A stretch of DNA of 64,000 bases, from positions 4,588,001 through 4,652,000 of the forward strand of contig JAZARR010000214.1 of the NCBI GenBank assembly GCA_037389465.1, in the 5' to 3' direction. Made by a program: the position numbers and the translations under genes. This DNA is from Baylisascaris procyonis. Taxonomy: Eukaryota; Nematoda; Chromadorea; Rhabditida; Ascarididae. Under the pieces are notes generated by a model. The model was not told the origin of the DNA and ran no database searches. It saw nothing but the letters and a program-made list of their open reading frames with translations. Shown here piece by piece: positions 53,364 through 64,000 of this stretch. Positions within the stretch are counted from its first letter, which is position 1, and each line of letters opens with the position of its first letter.

Positions 53364-56234
53364 ATGGATGATACGAAATCGATATTAGTGGACAGCGTAT
53401 ATGCACCACTAGAATTGCCGAGCTATTCGTTACAAACCGCGTTGGTGAGGAAAATTTTATGAACTTTTTAGAAAGCTTTGATTGGAATCAAGAAAATTTG
53501 TTGCATCTTATTGCTGGACTGTCCAGTGGTGAACTCTAACTAGCGAACTTAGCGGAACCATCGAACATCTTAATTTTCAATTTCAAGGTAATTCGACTTG
53601 CTTGACACCCGTGTGCACAATTGAAACCCCTTGAAATGAGAAAAGCTTTGACTGATATGATGAGCTGATTATGATATGCATGTACTGCCAGAGAATGCTA
53701 GGATAAGTGGTCCCGGAGGAAAGTAATGGAATCTTTAAGGCAATGAGAAGGCTTTGCTTTTGAAGTTGTTTTTAATATCTAACTTTGTGCATGAAGCCGT
53801 CAATATTTTTCCATCTACGATAACATTGTCAATAGCTACCATGTTGTGAGGTACTCTTATGAGTGTATAGTTTTATGTTAACTAGAGAACATCCCCTTCT
53901 CCAAAAAAAGAAAAATGAAATAAAACGGGAAAAGCCTTTGCTAGAAAATATGTACCCTCTAATCCAGCATACCGTTACGTACAAATAAATGAACGTTTCG
54001 TCTGATAGATCGTATATTGCATTCAAATTGATGTAATAAATGATTTCTCCATCAGATACGTACGATGATTTCTTCTCAGTGATTTGAAACGCAAAATTAT
54101 TTTAGGCAAAATAGGCAAAATATTAAAGAATTTATCCTTCTTTTAGTCTCTAAAATCTCTCTATTGACTAGCAAATCGATGCGCTCACTAAAAATACTAA
54201 ATTCTACAGTATGTTTCTGAGAGCGATTTCAATACCGTAACGGTTTTATTATTGCCACTGTATTATTGATTACTGTATTCGATAGAGAAATGAAAACCGA
54301 ATTTATTAACCCCCTATGAAATGAGACAATTTAAATGCGTTCTGCTTTGTCTAAATTCTATGTGCAGGTGGTCACGATCCTTTTGCCTAAGTTCACCTTG
54401 ATTGAGGATTGTTCATGATTTTTGGTTGTCTATTAGTGCAATGCGTAATAATAGAGAAGATAGTGGAGGTTCTTTGTAGAAACTGAGAGAAATGGAAAGA
54501 AAAGGAAATAGAACTTTCCTCGAGAAACCATTGTATTTATTTGACTGACTCGAGTATGGCTTGTGATTGCAATCACATTGCACAATCACTTCCTCTAGCT
54601 TCCTTCTCATAGACAGCAAAAATTAACGCAATGAACCATCGCTTATAATGCTTCTTATTTACAGAGTATGTTGCTCACATTTAACAGTTTATCGATATTA
54701 ATAGCGATAGTATGGAATTTGATGCTTGCAATATATTGGTTGAGTAATCAATTTCATTATTATGCATTGTTCGCATTATTGCACTTCGCTGTTATTGCCA
54801 TTACCATCACCGGGGGTGTTTTCGGGGCATTTGCCATTATAAAGCCTTCTGTACGATTCTTCAAAGTGCAAATTGCGGCTATAGTGAGTTTTTGATTTCT
54901 TTTTTTTTTTAAATTTAAATTTAAATACAGTTTGGAGTGTTGCTTTTTTGATACAGTTTGCTTCAATAGGCAGGCAAAGGATGTGCAAGGGAAGAGGGGC
55001 AGGTTGAGCAGAGAAGAAGGAGGAAGCTCTCTCAAAAGTATTCTATGCTATCCTCGAAAGAACTTAGGACTGAAACTCTACATTTTGATTTTGATTTCAA
55101 CTTAATCCATTATTCCCTAAATAAAAGACATTCAAGGTATACCTCTACTGGGAGCGCTTGTATCAAGAGCGACTTCGTTGACGGTTTCACTGAAAAGAGT
55201 TACAACGAATTTTCATGGCACTATGAGTGTCGAAAATATATTTTTGTATTTCTTCTTGAGTTTCTTTGATCGTCATTAAAAGATTTCACTTAAATTCGTA
55301 CTGCTAAACTCTTCTGTTCTTGACGTTGCCAATAAAGCGTACAAATCAACAAAGATTTCTGAAGCAGAAGAACAATATGGTGGCCTCTCACTTCATTGAT
55401 ATCATTGCACAATTCAGTGGATGTATCCTCTAGATACCGATAAAGTTTCGCACTGATAAAATGCAAAATTCGTTGATAAGCTGAATTGGTTGATAAGCTG
55501 ATAAGTTAAATATCTAATTTAGACGTTGAATTGGCTTAGTAGTGTGTTATGTGCGATAGCTGGAACGACATTCCTCGGAGCTGGTCGTATGGAATGTGTA
55601 AAATGGGCAAAATTTCGTTATTTCACCGCTCATGATATTGATGCATGGAGGTTTAGAAATGTCGGTGAGTGCATATAAACTTATTTGCAATTATATTGAG
55701 AATATGAAACCTTCAAAGCTATCTGAAAAGGCATGTGCGTCGGTTTTGGTTTTATGAAACTAGACATTTTAGTGCACATACCACGATTTGTGATTGATTA
55801 AAAAAGTCGATGAACGAAAGCTGATCATTGAATGCGTCGTGAGGAGACGAAATTTTCAAATTATGGATCTTCCAGAAATACTCCCGCTTATCAATACTAA
55901 TGCACCAATTACTAAACCGTTACATATACCGATGAATTTGAGTGAATAAATATTTCATAGTAAATATACGATTAAAGTACCATCGTATAATTATTTATAT
56001 TTACTGTTAATAAAATTATACAACCCAAAATTTCAAATATTTCAATGAGAATTAATTTGAGGTTGTCAACAGCATTATTTTATTGTACTCGCGGTTGTCA
56101 ATTGGATTGCTTTGATGATACATACGGGAGCAATTTATTCGATTTCTGAGTATAAAGACTGTTTACGAAACTGTCCACAACCGATCGCATTGCAATCCTC
56201 AAATCAAGATCAAAATGAAAGCAAATTCACTTAA
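53364..56234 (+). CDS. four-transmembrane protein of unknown family
   Basis: Four exons join in phase: 53364-53444, 54665-54883, 55523-55664 and 56062-56234, giving 204 residues. The start follows a strong acceptor (TTTTATTTTAG, ending 53311) after about 52 leader bases; the same frame is also open upstream of that acceptor, so a longer form cannot be excluded. There are four hydrophobic segments, at about 28-48, 60-84, 101-121 and 152-173. A short first loop (LSNQFHY), a basic cytoplasmic loop (KPSVRFFK) and a longer second loop (MECVKWAKFRYFTAHD) are seen, and the tail contains CLRNCP. The layout is tetraspan-like, but claudin or tetraspanin signature motifs are absent. The last acceptor is TTTGAG. 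Function unknown. Confidence 0.72.
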
Positions 56235-57261
56235 AAATATTATTTGTTTCCTTTTGATCTTCGATAAATTATTTGAAAATAGGTTTACTTCTTTGTGTTG
56301 AGTGTTAATTCAAATGTTTTTTTTTTGTAATAAAGAGAACCATCGCTGATTTTATGTAATAAATGCATTCATGATTTTATGTAGCCCAAATTTGTATCAT
56401 TACCTGAGGTCGTTCTAAACAAGAAGACCCTCAATCTGATGTAATAGTTGATCGCCATTTTAAATCAATAATTCATATCTGCTCCAATGCAGAATCGTTT
56501 TACTGAAACTATGAGTCCATCCCTACCTCACCCTTCAAGAAAAACGCACCGAAAAAGATGGTCTTCCCGAATTGAAACCACTCCTTCCGACGAAAGCAAG
56601 CGTTCACAGCAAGGCCTTTCCTGGTTGCTATTCGAGTAACGCTTGCCAATACACTACTCATGTAGAAATCATAGGATATTTCATTGTCTATTAGACGTAT
56701 ATCAATAATGAATCACTTTACCTTAACCTAATCTATCTTCCCTATTAATATCAATATCTGTTGTGTGAAAAAAAAAAATGTCAATTGATCTAGTGTTTGT
56801 AATTTTAAGTGAACAAACTCACTCTACAACAACTTATAGAACTATCTCTCATCCTCCCTTCTCTCTATACCTTAACCTAAAATGTTCCTCGTAAGACTCG
56901 AACGAAACAGAAAAGCGAATCTTAAAACAGACTTCTTCACTTTCTGACCAAATTATATAACTGATATACCTCCCTCCTCAACACAATGAAACGATGGAAA
57001 CGCTGTGCCGAACCTCAATTTACGTGCAGTGAAATTTCGATGGACATGAGCACATCCTTATGTTAGCCATTCCATCAGTTGTGTCGCCAACGTGACACCA
57101 AGATACCACCTCCCCCTCCCCTTCCCCCCAATCCCTCTTCCCTCTCAAGACATTCATCGATTCTTGTGATACTGTTTTTCTCGAAGGCAAACACACAATA
57201 ACTAATAACAGTGAAGATTTAACCATAAACAAGAACAAGTGACAATAGAACACATCAACGA
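56235..57261. other. convergent 3' flanks of the four-TM gene and rpl-35
   Basis: No gene seen. Pyrimidine-rich patches at about 56510-56600 and 57100-57150 are the only compositional features. Confidence 0.55.
56329..56334 (+). promoter_or_regulatory. polyadenylation signal of the four-TM gene
   Basis: AATAAA about 95 bases after the stop at 56234, preceded by a T-rich run. The position suits a short 3' UTR. Confidence 0.6.
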
Positions 57262-58816
57262 TCACGCTTTCAATGCATATTTCCTCAATGGGAATTTGCG
57301 TTGTTTGGCGAGCTGCTTAGCTGATTTCAGTGATGCTTCATGTGGGGTCAATGCACGTCTCATTGCACGTGTCTTCTTCAGACGTAGATCCAATGGCTTC
57401 AGTTTCTTGCCCTCAAAATTGTATGTATATCATTGATCAATAAAACAGTATACTGCAATATTATTTTCAACAACACTATTAATGCCATCAGCGTTATTGC
57501 CAGTGTTGACACCAATAAACATCTATTAATTAAAGTGACTTCCGCATAAGAAATGCTATTCCAGGAATACAGCTCGGAGTAAAAGCAGCTAAAAGAAGCT
57601 CCGAAAATATCGGAGTGGAGATGAAGAGGTCAACTACGACTCCCCCTAGGAAGAACATCAATTTCGTTCTTCTTTTCGCATTCACTGATCCAACAATGCT
57701 TCTCAAGAAGATCTGAATCAACAACACGCAAAAAAACAACGATAGCTATTCGTAACCCTATCTGCATGAATGTAAACACCACCTTTTATAACCTAAACGA
57801 ATCTGAAAAGTCGCATGATGCAGAGATAAAGGACAACAAAATGGATTTGAAACTGCAACAACCACAGTGACGCACACATTAAACGGAAGCCAGTTTTATT
57901 AATGTAACTCTCTGCTTTTTCGTACGAAGAGAGAAGACGGGTACAATATGATCGACCTCAAAGGAGCAAACATCACAAATATTTTATAATCACCATCATA
58001 ACAAAAATCGCCAATTATAATTATCAGTGTTATAAAAGAGATTAAAAATCACCTTATAGAACTTGCGCAATTCTTGTTTCTGCGTCTGATTGATAACCGT
58101 TAGAATACGCGCAATATTTTTTCGTACGGTGCGAATTTTAGAAAGCTTCGATGCTGCTCCACCGGTTACTTTCGAGACCTGAAATCGATGAAATAACGTC
58201 ACTGAGCCACCAATGAAGAAGTTTTATAAACCTAAGGGCACCTTCTATCACGAAACCTTTCATTAATGAGGAAGGGAAGTTGACTTAAAATCATGTTTCT
58301 TATATGTAGGTAACCATCGCTCTTATCACCATCACTAAGACGCTCAGTTATTTCTACTCATTCCAGCAATTAAATCTGCAATATGCCACCGATGCCGTTA
58401 TATCAACGAAAATTTTTCCCCTTCATTCTTCAAGTCATGCCGTGAATTTGACAACTTAGTGGCAAAGGAAGATGCATTTCACGTAAGCTTCTTATGAACA
58501 AAATGAATTCCTTGCAATCAATAGCAGCCGCACAGTCTATTGCTTATGGATATTTGCAGGATCAACAGCAGACTTCACAGTCCTACTCTATCGCAGCGCA
58601 CTACGAATTTGAAAGTCCTCGGTTTCATCTTCCAAGACGCCGCAATTCACTTCCCCCTCCTCCCACCCTATCTACCCTTCTAACATTTTGCTCCGACATG
58701 AACCAATAAAATAACGATACCTGGAGAGAAGCCAACTCGGTCTTTTGCTCATCTAGCTGTTTTGTCAGCTCTTCTTTCTTCTTGCCACGTAGATCACGTG
58801 CCTTTACACGAACCAT
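57262..58816 (-). CDS. rpl-35: 60S ribosomal protein L35 (uL29)
   Basis: Large ribosomal subunit protein at the peptide exit tunnel. Three minus-strand exons, 58816-58721, 58178-58053 and 57411-57262, join in phase 0 to 123 residues, the normal length. Family blocks are [50 protein letters not shown], then [19 protein letters not shown] and [13 protein letters not shown], ending [10 protein letters not shown]. Lys/Arg content is high as expected. The second intron ends in TTTTGAG rather than TTTCAG. An ATTAG acceptor about 22 bases before the ATG may serve trans-splicing. Confidence 0.97.
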
Positions 58817-60249
58817 CGTGATTCAAAACCCTCTAATACAGATGGGATATTAGCATGTCCCAGTGCGATGACGATAATCAAAACGATGGTGGCTAATGCA
58901 ATGAAACCGCTAAAATTTTATTTCCACTTTATGCTCTGAAATGTCTTTACAGGGATCACCCACCAGGCCCCATTTGCAACTGGCACGAAGAAATAATTCA
59001 ATGGGTATAACTGATACCCTGGAATGAGCTGTCGAACCCAGCGTTCACTTAGTGGTTTAACTTTTGCAAGGGCAATCTCTATTTAAAGGAAGAAAATTTT
59101 GCCAACCTTCGGCGAATGAATGGACAAAAAAAAAACTTCGACCCATAACCTTTTCAGTTTATTTCATAAACCTCAAAAATTTAAATAGGCCGCATAGGAA
59201 AATGACTACTAAATGATATTTCATCGATTATTTTTTTGAATAATACGCGATACGTTAATTATATGAGTTAAATAGTAAGAAGCGCTCAACAAGCTCTACC
59301 TGTTCTATGGTGCGTCTCAGTTTTTTGTTTTCTTAAAGAATTTTTTCCGTTACAAAAATATTCAGTAAACCTCAAAGATGGATAAATGAATTTCCATTTT
59401 GGATGCACATATAAACACCGAGATATATAAATATGAATACAAAGCATTTTGTTATCACCATCTCTATTATGATCAGTTAAAGGCCAACTAATCTACGCGC
59501 AATAAACTTAAACACTGCGAGAAAGATTCGTAAATCCTGAAATTTATATCCTTTCTTAGTCAACAAAAGAAGGATTATAAGCAGGCAAACATGTATAAAA
59601 GGAGAGTGCTCCCAGTTTGGTGCCTCGTAAATTGTGGTCTTCGATGTGTCATAAATGACCTCGCTTAAAATATGTCGACCGAATCAATATATGCCCCGCA
59701 AACGATAGAATATTTCGTTGCTTTTACCAACGCTTTGCATTAGACAGCCATCATCAAATCGTTGCAATTCGAATGGCACCTTATATTATTTACAGATGCA
59801 TAAAAGGTTTCAATAAAGGTGCATAAAAAAGAAAATTAAAACGGATCTAAGTGATAGGGTTGGCTTAGATACTCCTTATCAATACCGGCATCGGAGACAA
59901 CGAATAACGTAACAGGAGCAAATAAGTCATAAATCAACGATGTTTATAAATCACTCAAATTTCTTTTAAAAAAAACAACAATATAAAACAATCAGGTCAA
60001 TGCATGTATGAAACGTTGGTTGACAAATATAAGGGAAACTTTGGAACATAAACGTGAACGAATAAAATTTACCTTCATTCATTTGGCATACGGTTACGTG
60101 ATAAGAACAAATTCGAGAATGCTGAATTTTACAGCACAATAATTAATTTATGAGTTTTAAGCTTGAAAAGCATCGAGATGTGTACTTACATTATATAATG
60201 CAATTCTTGTAAGCATATGTTGATTTTCTTTTGCAATTCAACTCTCTTG
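58817..60249. other. upstream region of rpl-35
   Basis: No gene seen. A small perfect hairpin (GGGTAT, 5-base loop, ATACCC) lies at 59003-59019, about 190 bases upstream of the rpl-35 ATG. The surrounding 58930-59070 is less AT-rich than its flanks. Confidence 0.4.
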
Positions 60250-61422
60250 CAGTTCGGATTTCAATTTTGAGGGTGATCATCACGTTAGAAATTCTAGAGT
60301 TAGATGAACAAATTTATGGTTGTAGTAGCTATATCACTGTGACAACAACGAGCTGGATGGAAGGGCTATATAGAACGACAGCATCGGAAACGACACTTCG
60401 CAGACTCTCACAAGGAGATCTTTGTGCTGCGATTAATTTTTGAAGGTTGCATAATTTTTAGTGTCGAATTCAGTAAAGATGAGTGGTTGCATTTGATAAT
60501 ATTTCATGCATTTGCAACTGATAGATAGACAAAAATATGCTTGCAGACATACAGACAGACATACATACAGTCAGGATTTGATTGCAACGTCCTGAAGTAG
60601 GACAAACTTGTAAACACGCATAAATAGTGAACAGCCATCCCAGTAGTGGTTTTGAGCTGTTAAGTATTTTACATTCAAAAACTCATCTCTAAGAGTGAGA
60701 ATCGAGATTTGATAGTTTTACAAACTGACGTGTGATAACGGCCTTATAAATAATGTATTATTTAGTTGTGCTCGTTGAATAAAGAAGTTTTTGTAAATTT
60801 TTTTCTCCGTGTTGAAACGTTAAGTTTTCTTGTATTTACACTGTACAGGCAAACGGCTGGCGGGTAGCGTCTCCTCGGTTAGAGCACTCGGTGTATGCGT
60901 GTTGTTTGGTGTCGTTTGAACATATTGCTGACGATTACATGGGGCTGGAATATCGCAATGGACGAGGTGTTGATTGAGATGGCCCAAAGATGGAAGGAAA
61001 AAATATCAGGTTCCTGGGGAAAAACCTCAGTGGATAGGAGTGAAATTCCATTGAAACTTGCGAAATTTATTGATAAAAGTTGAATCGTTTTGGAGGGAAA
61101 TTATAAACAAATTGTAACCATTCCCTTCGACTGACTGGAAAAACGAGTTATTAATGACGTATTGTCACTCTTGACCATAAGATTGCTTAGCTCAAACACT
61201 GATACATTATCTCTACGCTCCTTCCCCACCTTATCGCATTTTCCGGAAGTTTTACGCGGCTGGTTGTTATTAGGCGATCAAAGATCACTTGGCACGGTGT
61301 TGAATTTGAACGGTAATAAAGTCACATCTCGCCTTACTCGATCGCACCGAAGATTGACTCCGATGGCACGTGATCTGAGCAGAGTAGATGCCGGAAACAT
61401 CAAATTTTGCATTGTTCATTGA
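60250..61422 (+). other. exon-like open segments, unidentified
   Basis: Three protein-like stretches on the plus strand. 60251-60443 follows CTCTTGCAG and is open for about 63 codons (RISILRVIITLEILELDEQ, then SWMEGLYRTTASETTLRRL) to a TGA. 60849-60975 follows TGTACAG and reads ANGWRVASPRLEHSVYACCL to a stop. 60895-61422 has one frame broken by two stops containing WKEKISGSWGK, IPLKLAKFIDK and FPEVLRGWLLLGDQRSLG. They do not join cleanly. They may be a decayed gene or retroelement fragment, or exons whose partners I missed. Confidence 0.25.
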
Positions 61423-62188
61423 ATTTCCCTCAAAGTTTTTCACAATTTTCAATTCATTCTGTTGTTCTATCGTAAAATTTCTTCTCTTCCATAAGGTTGC
61501 TTTTCGTCTTCTTGAGGTTGAAATCCTGGAAATATAGGCATTGGAGAACCATCTTTGTCCCCTCTCCCCCTCCCTCGCACACTGTATGAATGCGTTTTTT
61601 TAGTTTTATTTTATATTATAGTCGTACCTGTTTGTTGTATTCTGGCTGTATCTGACGTCATTCGATTCGACTCAGGGATAGTACGTTTTGTTATATGAAT
61701 TCCACCAAAACCGGTTCAAAGTTTGTTTTCACCTCAATCCACGTCGAATTCCCCTGCAATCCTAAACTCTAAATGCTGTGATGGTACCCGGAACTCATAT
61801 TCAATTTATTATAATTTTATCCACCTTCATTATGTCAAGTTTCGCAGAAAGCAATAGTAATATTCGCTTTGGATATCTTTAGCTGGATAGCTTTCTTATG
61901 GAGTTATTTGCTGAACCCATCAGGCTTGAATTGAGATTCATTGAAACCAAACGTACCATATTCGCTTGTTTATCACGTTGTTAGTACTGTGCAATACATA
62001 TAGATTTCGAGTTAAATAGGTGACCCATTATTGGTATTCTGTGCCCACCACTCTTAGATATTGAAGTGTCGATACAGATAACAGTGCTGCTTAACCAACA
62101 CGATAGACTCTTTACGGTTTGGTTACTAGAAGTCTTTCTTGTTGGTTTGTTGCATAATCTTATTGAACTCATATTACAGGCTAGAGCG
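61423..62188. other. upstream region of dnj-7
   Basis: No gene or motif recognised. An acceptor (ATATTACAG) at 62171-62179 marks the probable trans-splice site of the next gene. Confidence 0.45.
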
Positions 62189-63638
62189 ATGTTGGGATTA
62201 AGGCCAAACGGATGCCAAATGCAGTTAAGATCGGATTTATTGAAATGGCCCGCCGAATTATTGTGGCTATTCTTTGTTTGTGCATTTCCTGGTGAGGTGA
62301 TTTTCAAATTGCTTTTTTTTGTTGAGAATATTTTATTTGTTTTTCATTCGATCACTATGGCCAATACGGCTAAGATGTTTTCTTAAGGTTTTTGGGTCTG
62401 CTGTTGTGCAGTCTTTTTTTTAAATAAGGTAATCGTTTTATTGCACATCCTTATGCCTTAAATTTGTTCATTGAATATAGTCCTCTCCCGGTTTAAACTC
62501 GTTGTTTCCTATATACAAAAGCGTTTCGGTTTTTTTATCTGTACTCTTTTCCGCCCTCCCCAAATACATTCCCCTTGATGAAGATGCCTTTTTTCACTTA
62601 TTCTCCTTAATTTTGGTTTTGGCCGAATTTAAATCTCTTCCCGAAATATGATTTCGGCCGTGCTTTTCTGAATTCGATTTTCTTTCAGTTCAGGCCACCG
62701 CCTCTGTTGAGATAAAATGTTGCACCCCGTAAAGTTCACTTCGCTGTATATTATTTGATAGATGAGAAACACGCAAGGAGTGATCGAAAGACCCAGAAGG
62801 AAGATATAAGCTATAATCAAATCTTACAACAGCTGGAACTAGCCAGTCAGCTGCGAATAGAAATATAACGTAATGCTCGAAAATGAGGACGAAGTTAAAA
62901 CCTAACGATGAAAGTGTAGAAAGGGCATAAAGATATTTCGGTCCTGAACGTTGACGTCATTGTTATATTCGAAGCATTGAGAAGGCTGTGGTGATTTTAT
63001 ACATGAAAGACATATTTTTCAGCGGTACAATGTGGCCAAAATGAAATAGAAAAGCATCTCGAAATGGGGAAACAATTTCTTTCAAAGGGACAATTCGCTG
63101 ATGCACTTACTCAGTACCATGCGGCCATTGGTTTGTTCTTGTTTCAGCAGTCATTTTTTTCGTTTTATTATTATAATTTTTTAGTCTTTGATTTTTAAAG
63201 TGGTGAAAATTTTTGTCAATAATTAAAAAATTTTTTCACATTTCAACAACGTTTTCATCATTTTCTTATCAGTTTCTTACCAGTGAATTTTTCGAGTTTT
63301 CTTTTCTACTTAATCAAAATTGCCTGGCATCCATACTTCATATAGCTCGTCTTAAAGGAACAACATGAAAATTATTGTCGGGTGGTATTATCGGAATGTG
63401 TTTCGTTACCAAAGGACACTACTCGCTCATCATCTAATATCTTTGTGCTTATTCATTCTCGTTTAAGGTTGGTGCAATTATTTGTGAACAAAATGGTTTG
63501 TGCTTATTTTCAGAGCTCGATCCAACCAATTATCTAACGTTATATAGGCGTGCTACTGTTTATTTGGCTATGGGCAAATCTAAATCAGCTGTACCGGATT
63601 TGGATCGTGTTATCGAGTTGAAGCCTGATTTTACCGCT
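62189..63638 (+). CDS. dnj-7: DNAJC3/P58IPK-like ER co-chaperone, 5' part
   Basis: ER-lumenal TPR and J-domain co-chaperone that works with BiP/HSP70 and, in animals, restrains PERK signalling. Three exons are visible, 62189-62291, 63023-63130 and 63514-63638, in agreeing phases (1, 1, then 0); the gene runs past the window edge, so only about 111 N-terminal residues are seen. A hydrophobic signal sequence (WPAELLWLFFVCAFPA) ends exon 1. TPR blocks follow: EIEKHLEMGKQFLSKGQFAD, ALTQYHAAIELDPTNYLTLY, RRATVYLAMGKSKSAVPDLD and RVIELKPDFTA, matching DNAJC3 closely. The first ATG after the acceptor is 62189; a second in-frame ATG at 62219 would shorten the N-region by ten residues. Later TPRs and the J domain lie outside. 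Confidence 0.85.
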
Positions 63639-64000
63639 GTTTGTTTTTCAATTCTAATTTATTTTCTTTGCATTTCCTAACTAAAAGCATCATAAGTTGA
63701 TGTATGAATTTGCTGTTAAAAGGGCACATTTGATCGCTCTAGGCGATCCAGGCTTTATTAAACATTTCCTTACTTCAACTATTCGAATGTACAGATAAAC
63801 TTTTAGCACGTAATTATAATCTTTCTTAGTAATGAAAACGTGACAATGGGTGATATTTTTATTTTGGGGATGATAGTTTCCTAATTTAGTTTGAAAAAGA
63901 ATAATAATTCGTCTTGTTTGGTCGCATGCCTAGATGAAGGCAGCAATTCAAATAAAAGGAATGTGTAAATTCCTTTTATAATGATGCTACTTGACAGTAA
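63639..64000. other. intron of dnj-7 to the window edge
   Basis: Begins with a GTTTGT donor. No further DNAJC3 exon was recognised before the window ends. Confidence 0.6.

Noticed and set aside
59030..59075. Possible SL RNA or tRNA element upstream of rpl-35 (GGTTTAACTT, GGGTTCGAC on the other strand)
   Set aside because: Neither the conserved SL1 leader nor a foldable cloverleaf is present.

Overview
The window looks like nuclear DNA of a nematode. The evidence is a cuticle collagen with the family layout, a Str/Srd-type chemoreceptor with the nematode TM7 signature, a 123-residue ribosomal protein L35, introns that end mostly in TTTCAG or close variants, and several genes with an AG acceptor just before the start codon, as expected for spliced-leader trans-splicing. 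The DNA is AT-rich. Introns mostly run from about 0.1 to 1.5 kb and gene density is low, which is looser than in Caenorhabditis. The species cannot be named from the sequence.

Layout: 3.2-5.0 kb (+) cuticle collagen. 10.8-15.1 kb (-) small secreted Ser/Gly-rich protein of unknown family. 22.1-25.7 kb (+) bHLH-PAS transcription factor of the Single-minded/Trachealess/NPAS1-3 group, 3' end unresolved. 27.2-28.65 kb compositionally distinct repeat island. 31.3-36.75 kb (-) complete nine-exon heparan sulfate 6-O-sulfotransferase (hst-6). 38.3 kb (+) and 42.0-43.6 kb (-) exon-like pieces of unidentified genes. 45.7-50.2 kb (+) chemoreceptor with one exon junction that does not join in phase. 53.4-56.2 kb (+) four-TM protein of unknown family. 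57.3-58.8 kb (-) rpl-35. 62.2 kb to the window edge (+) 5' part of a DNAJC3/P58IPK homologue (dnj-7).

The genes do not form a functional cluster. They cover cuticle structure, proteoglycan modification in the Golgi, chemosensation, transcription, translation and ER folding, and they alternate in strand. Gene models were built by hand, checking reading frame, splice phase and protein family motifs at each junction. Exon lengths add up in phase for the collagen, hst-6, rpl-35, the four-TM gene, the secreted protein and the visible part of dnj-7.

The most noteworthy points are a CT where GT is expected at one bHLH-PAS donor, a GC-AG intron in hst-6, the chemoreceptor phase break, three (TA)n tracts each flanked by different short inverted repeats, opposed CA-rich and TG-rich blocks around the chemoreceptor, and the 27-28.6 kb repeat island. 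No CRISPR array, rRNA, convincing tRNA or intact transposon was seen, and no clear new multi-gene system emerged.
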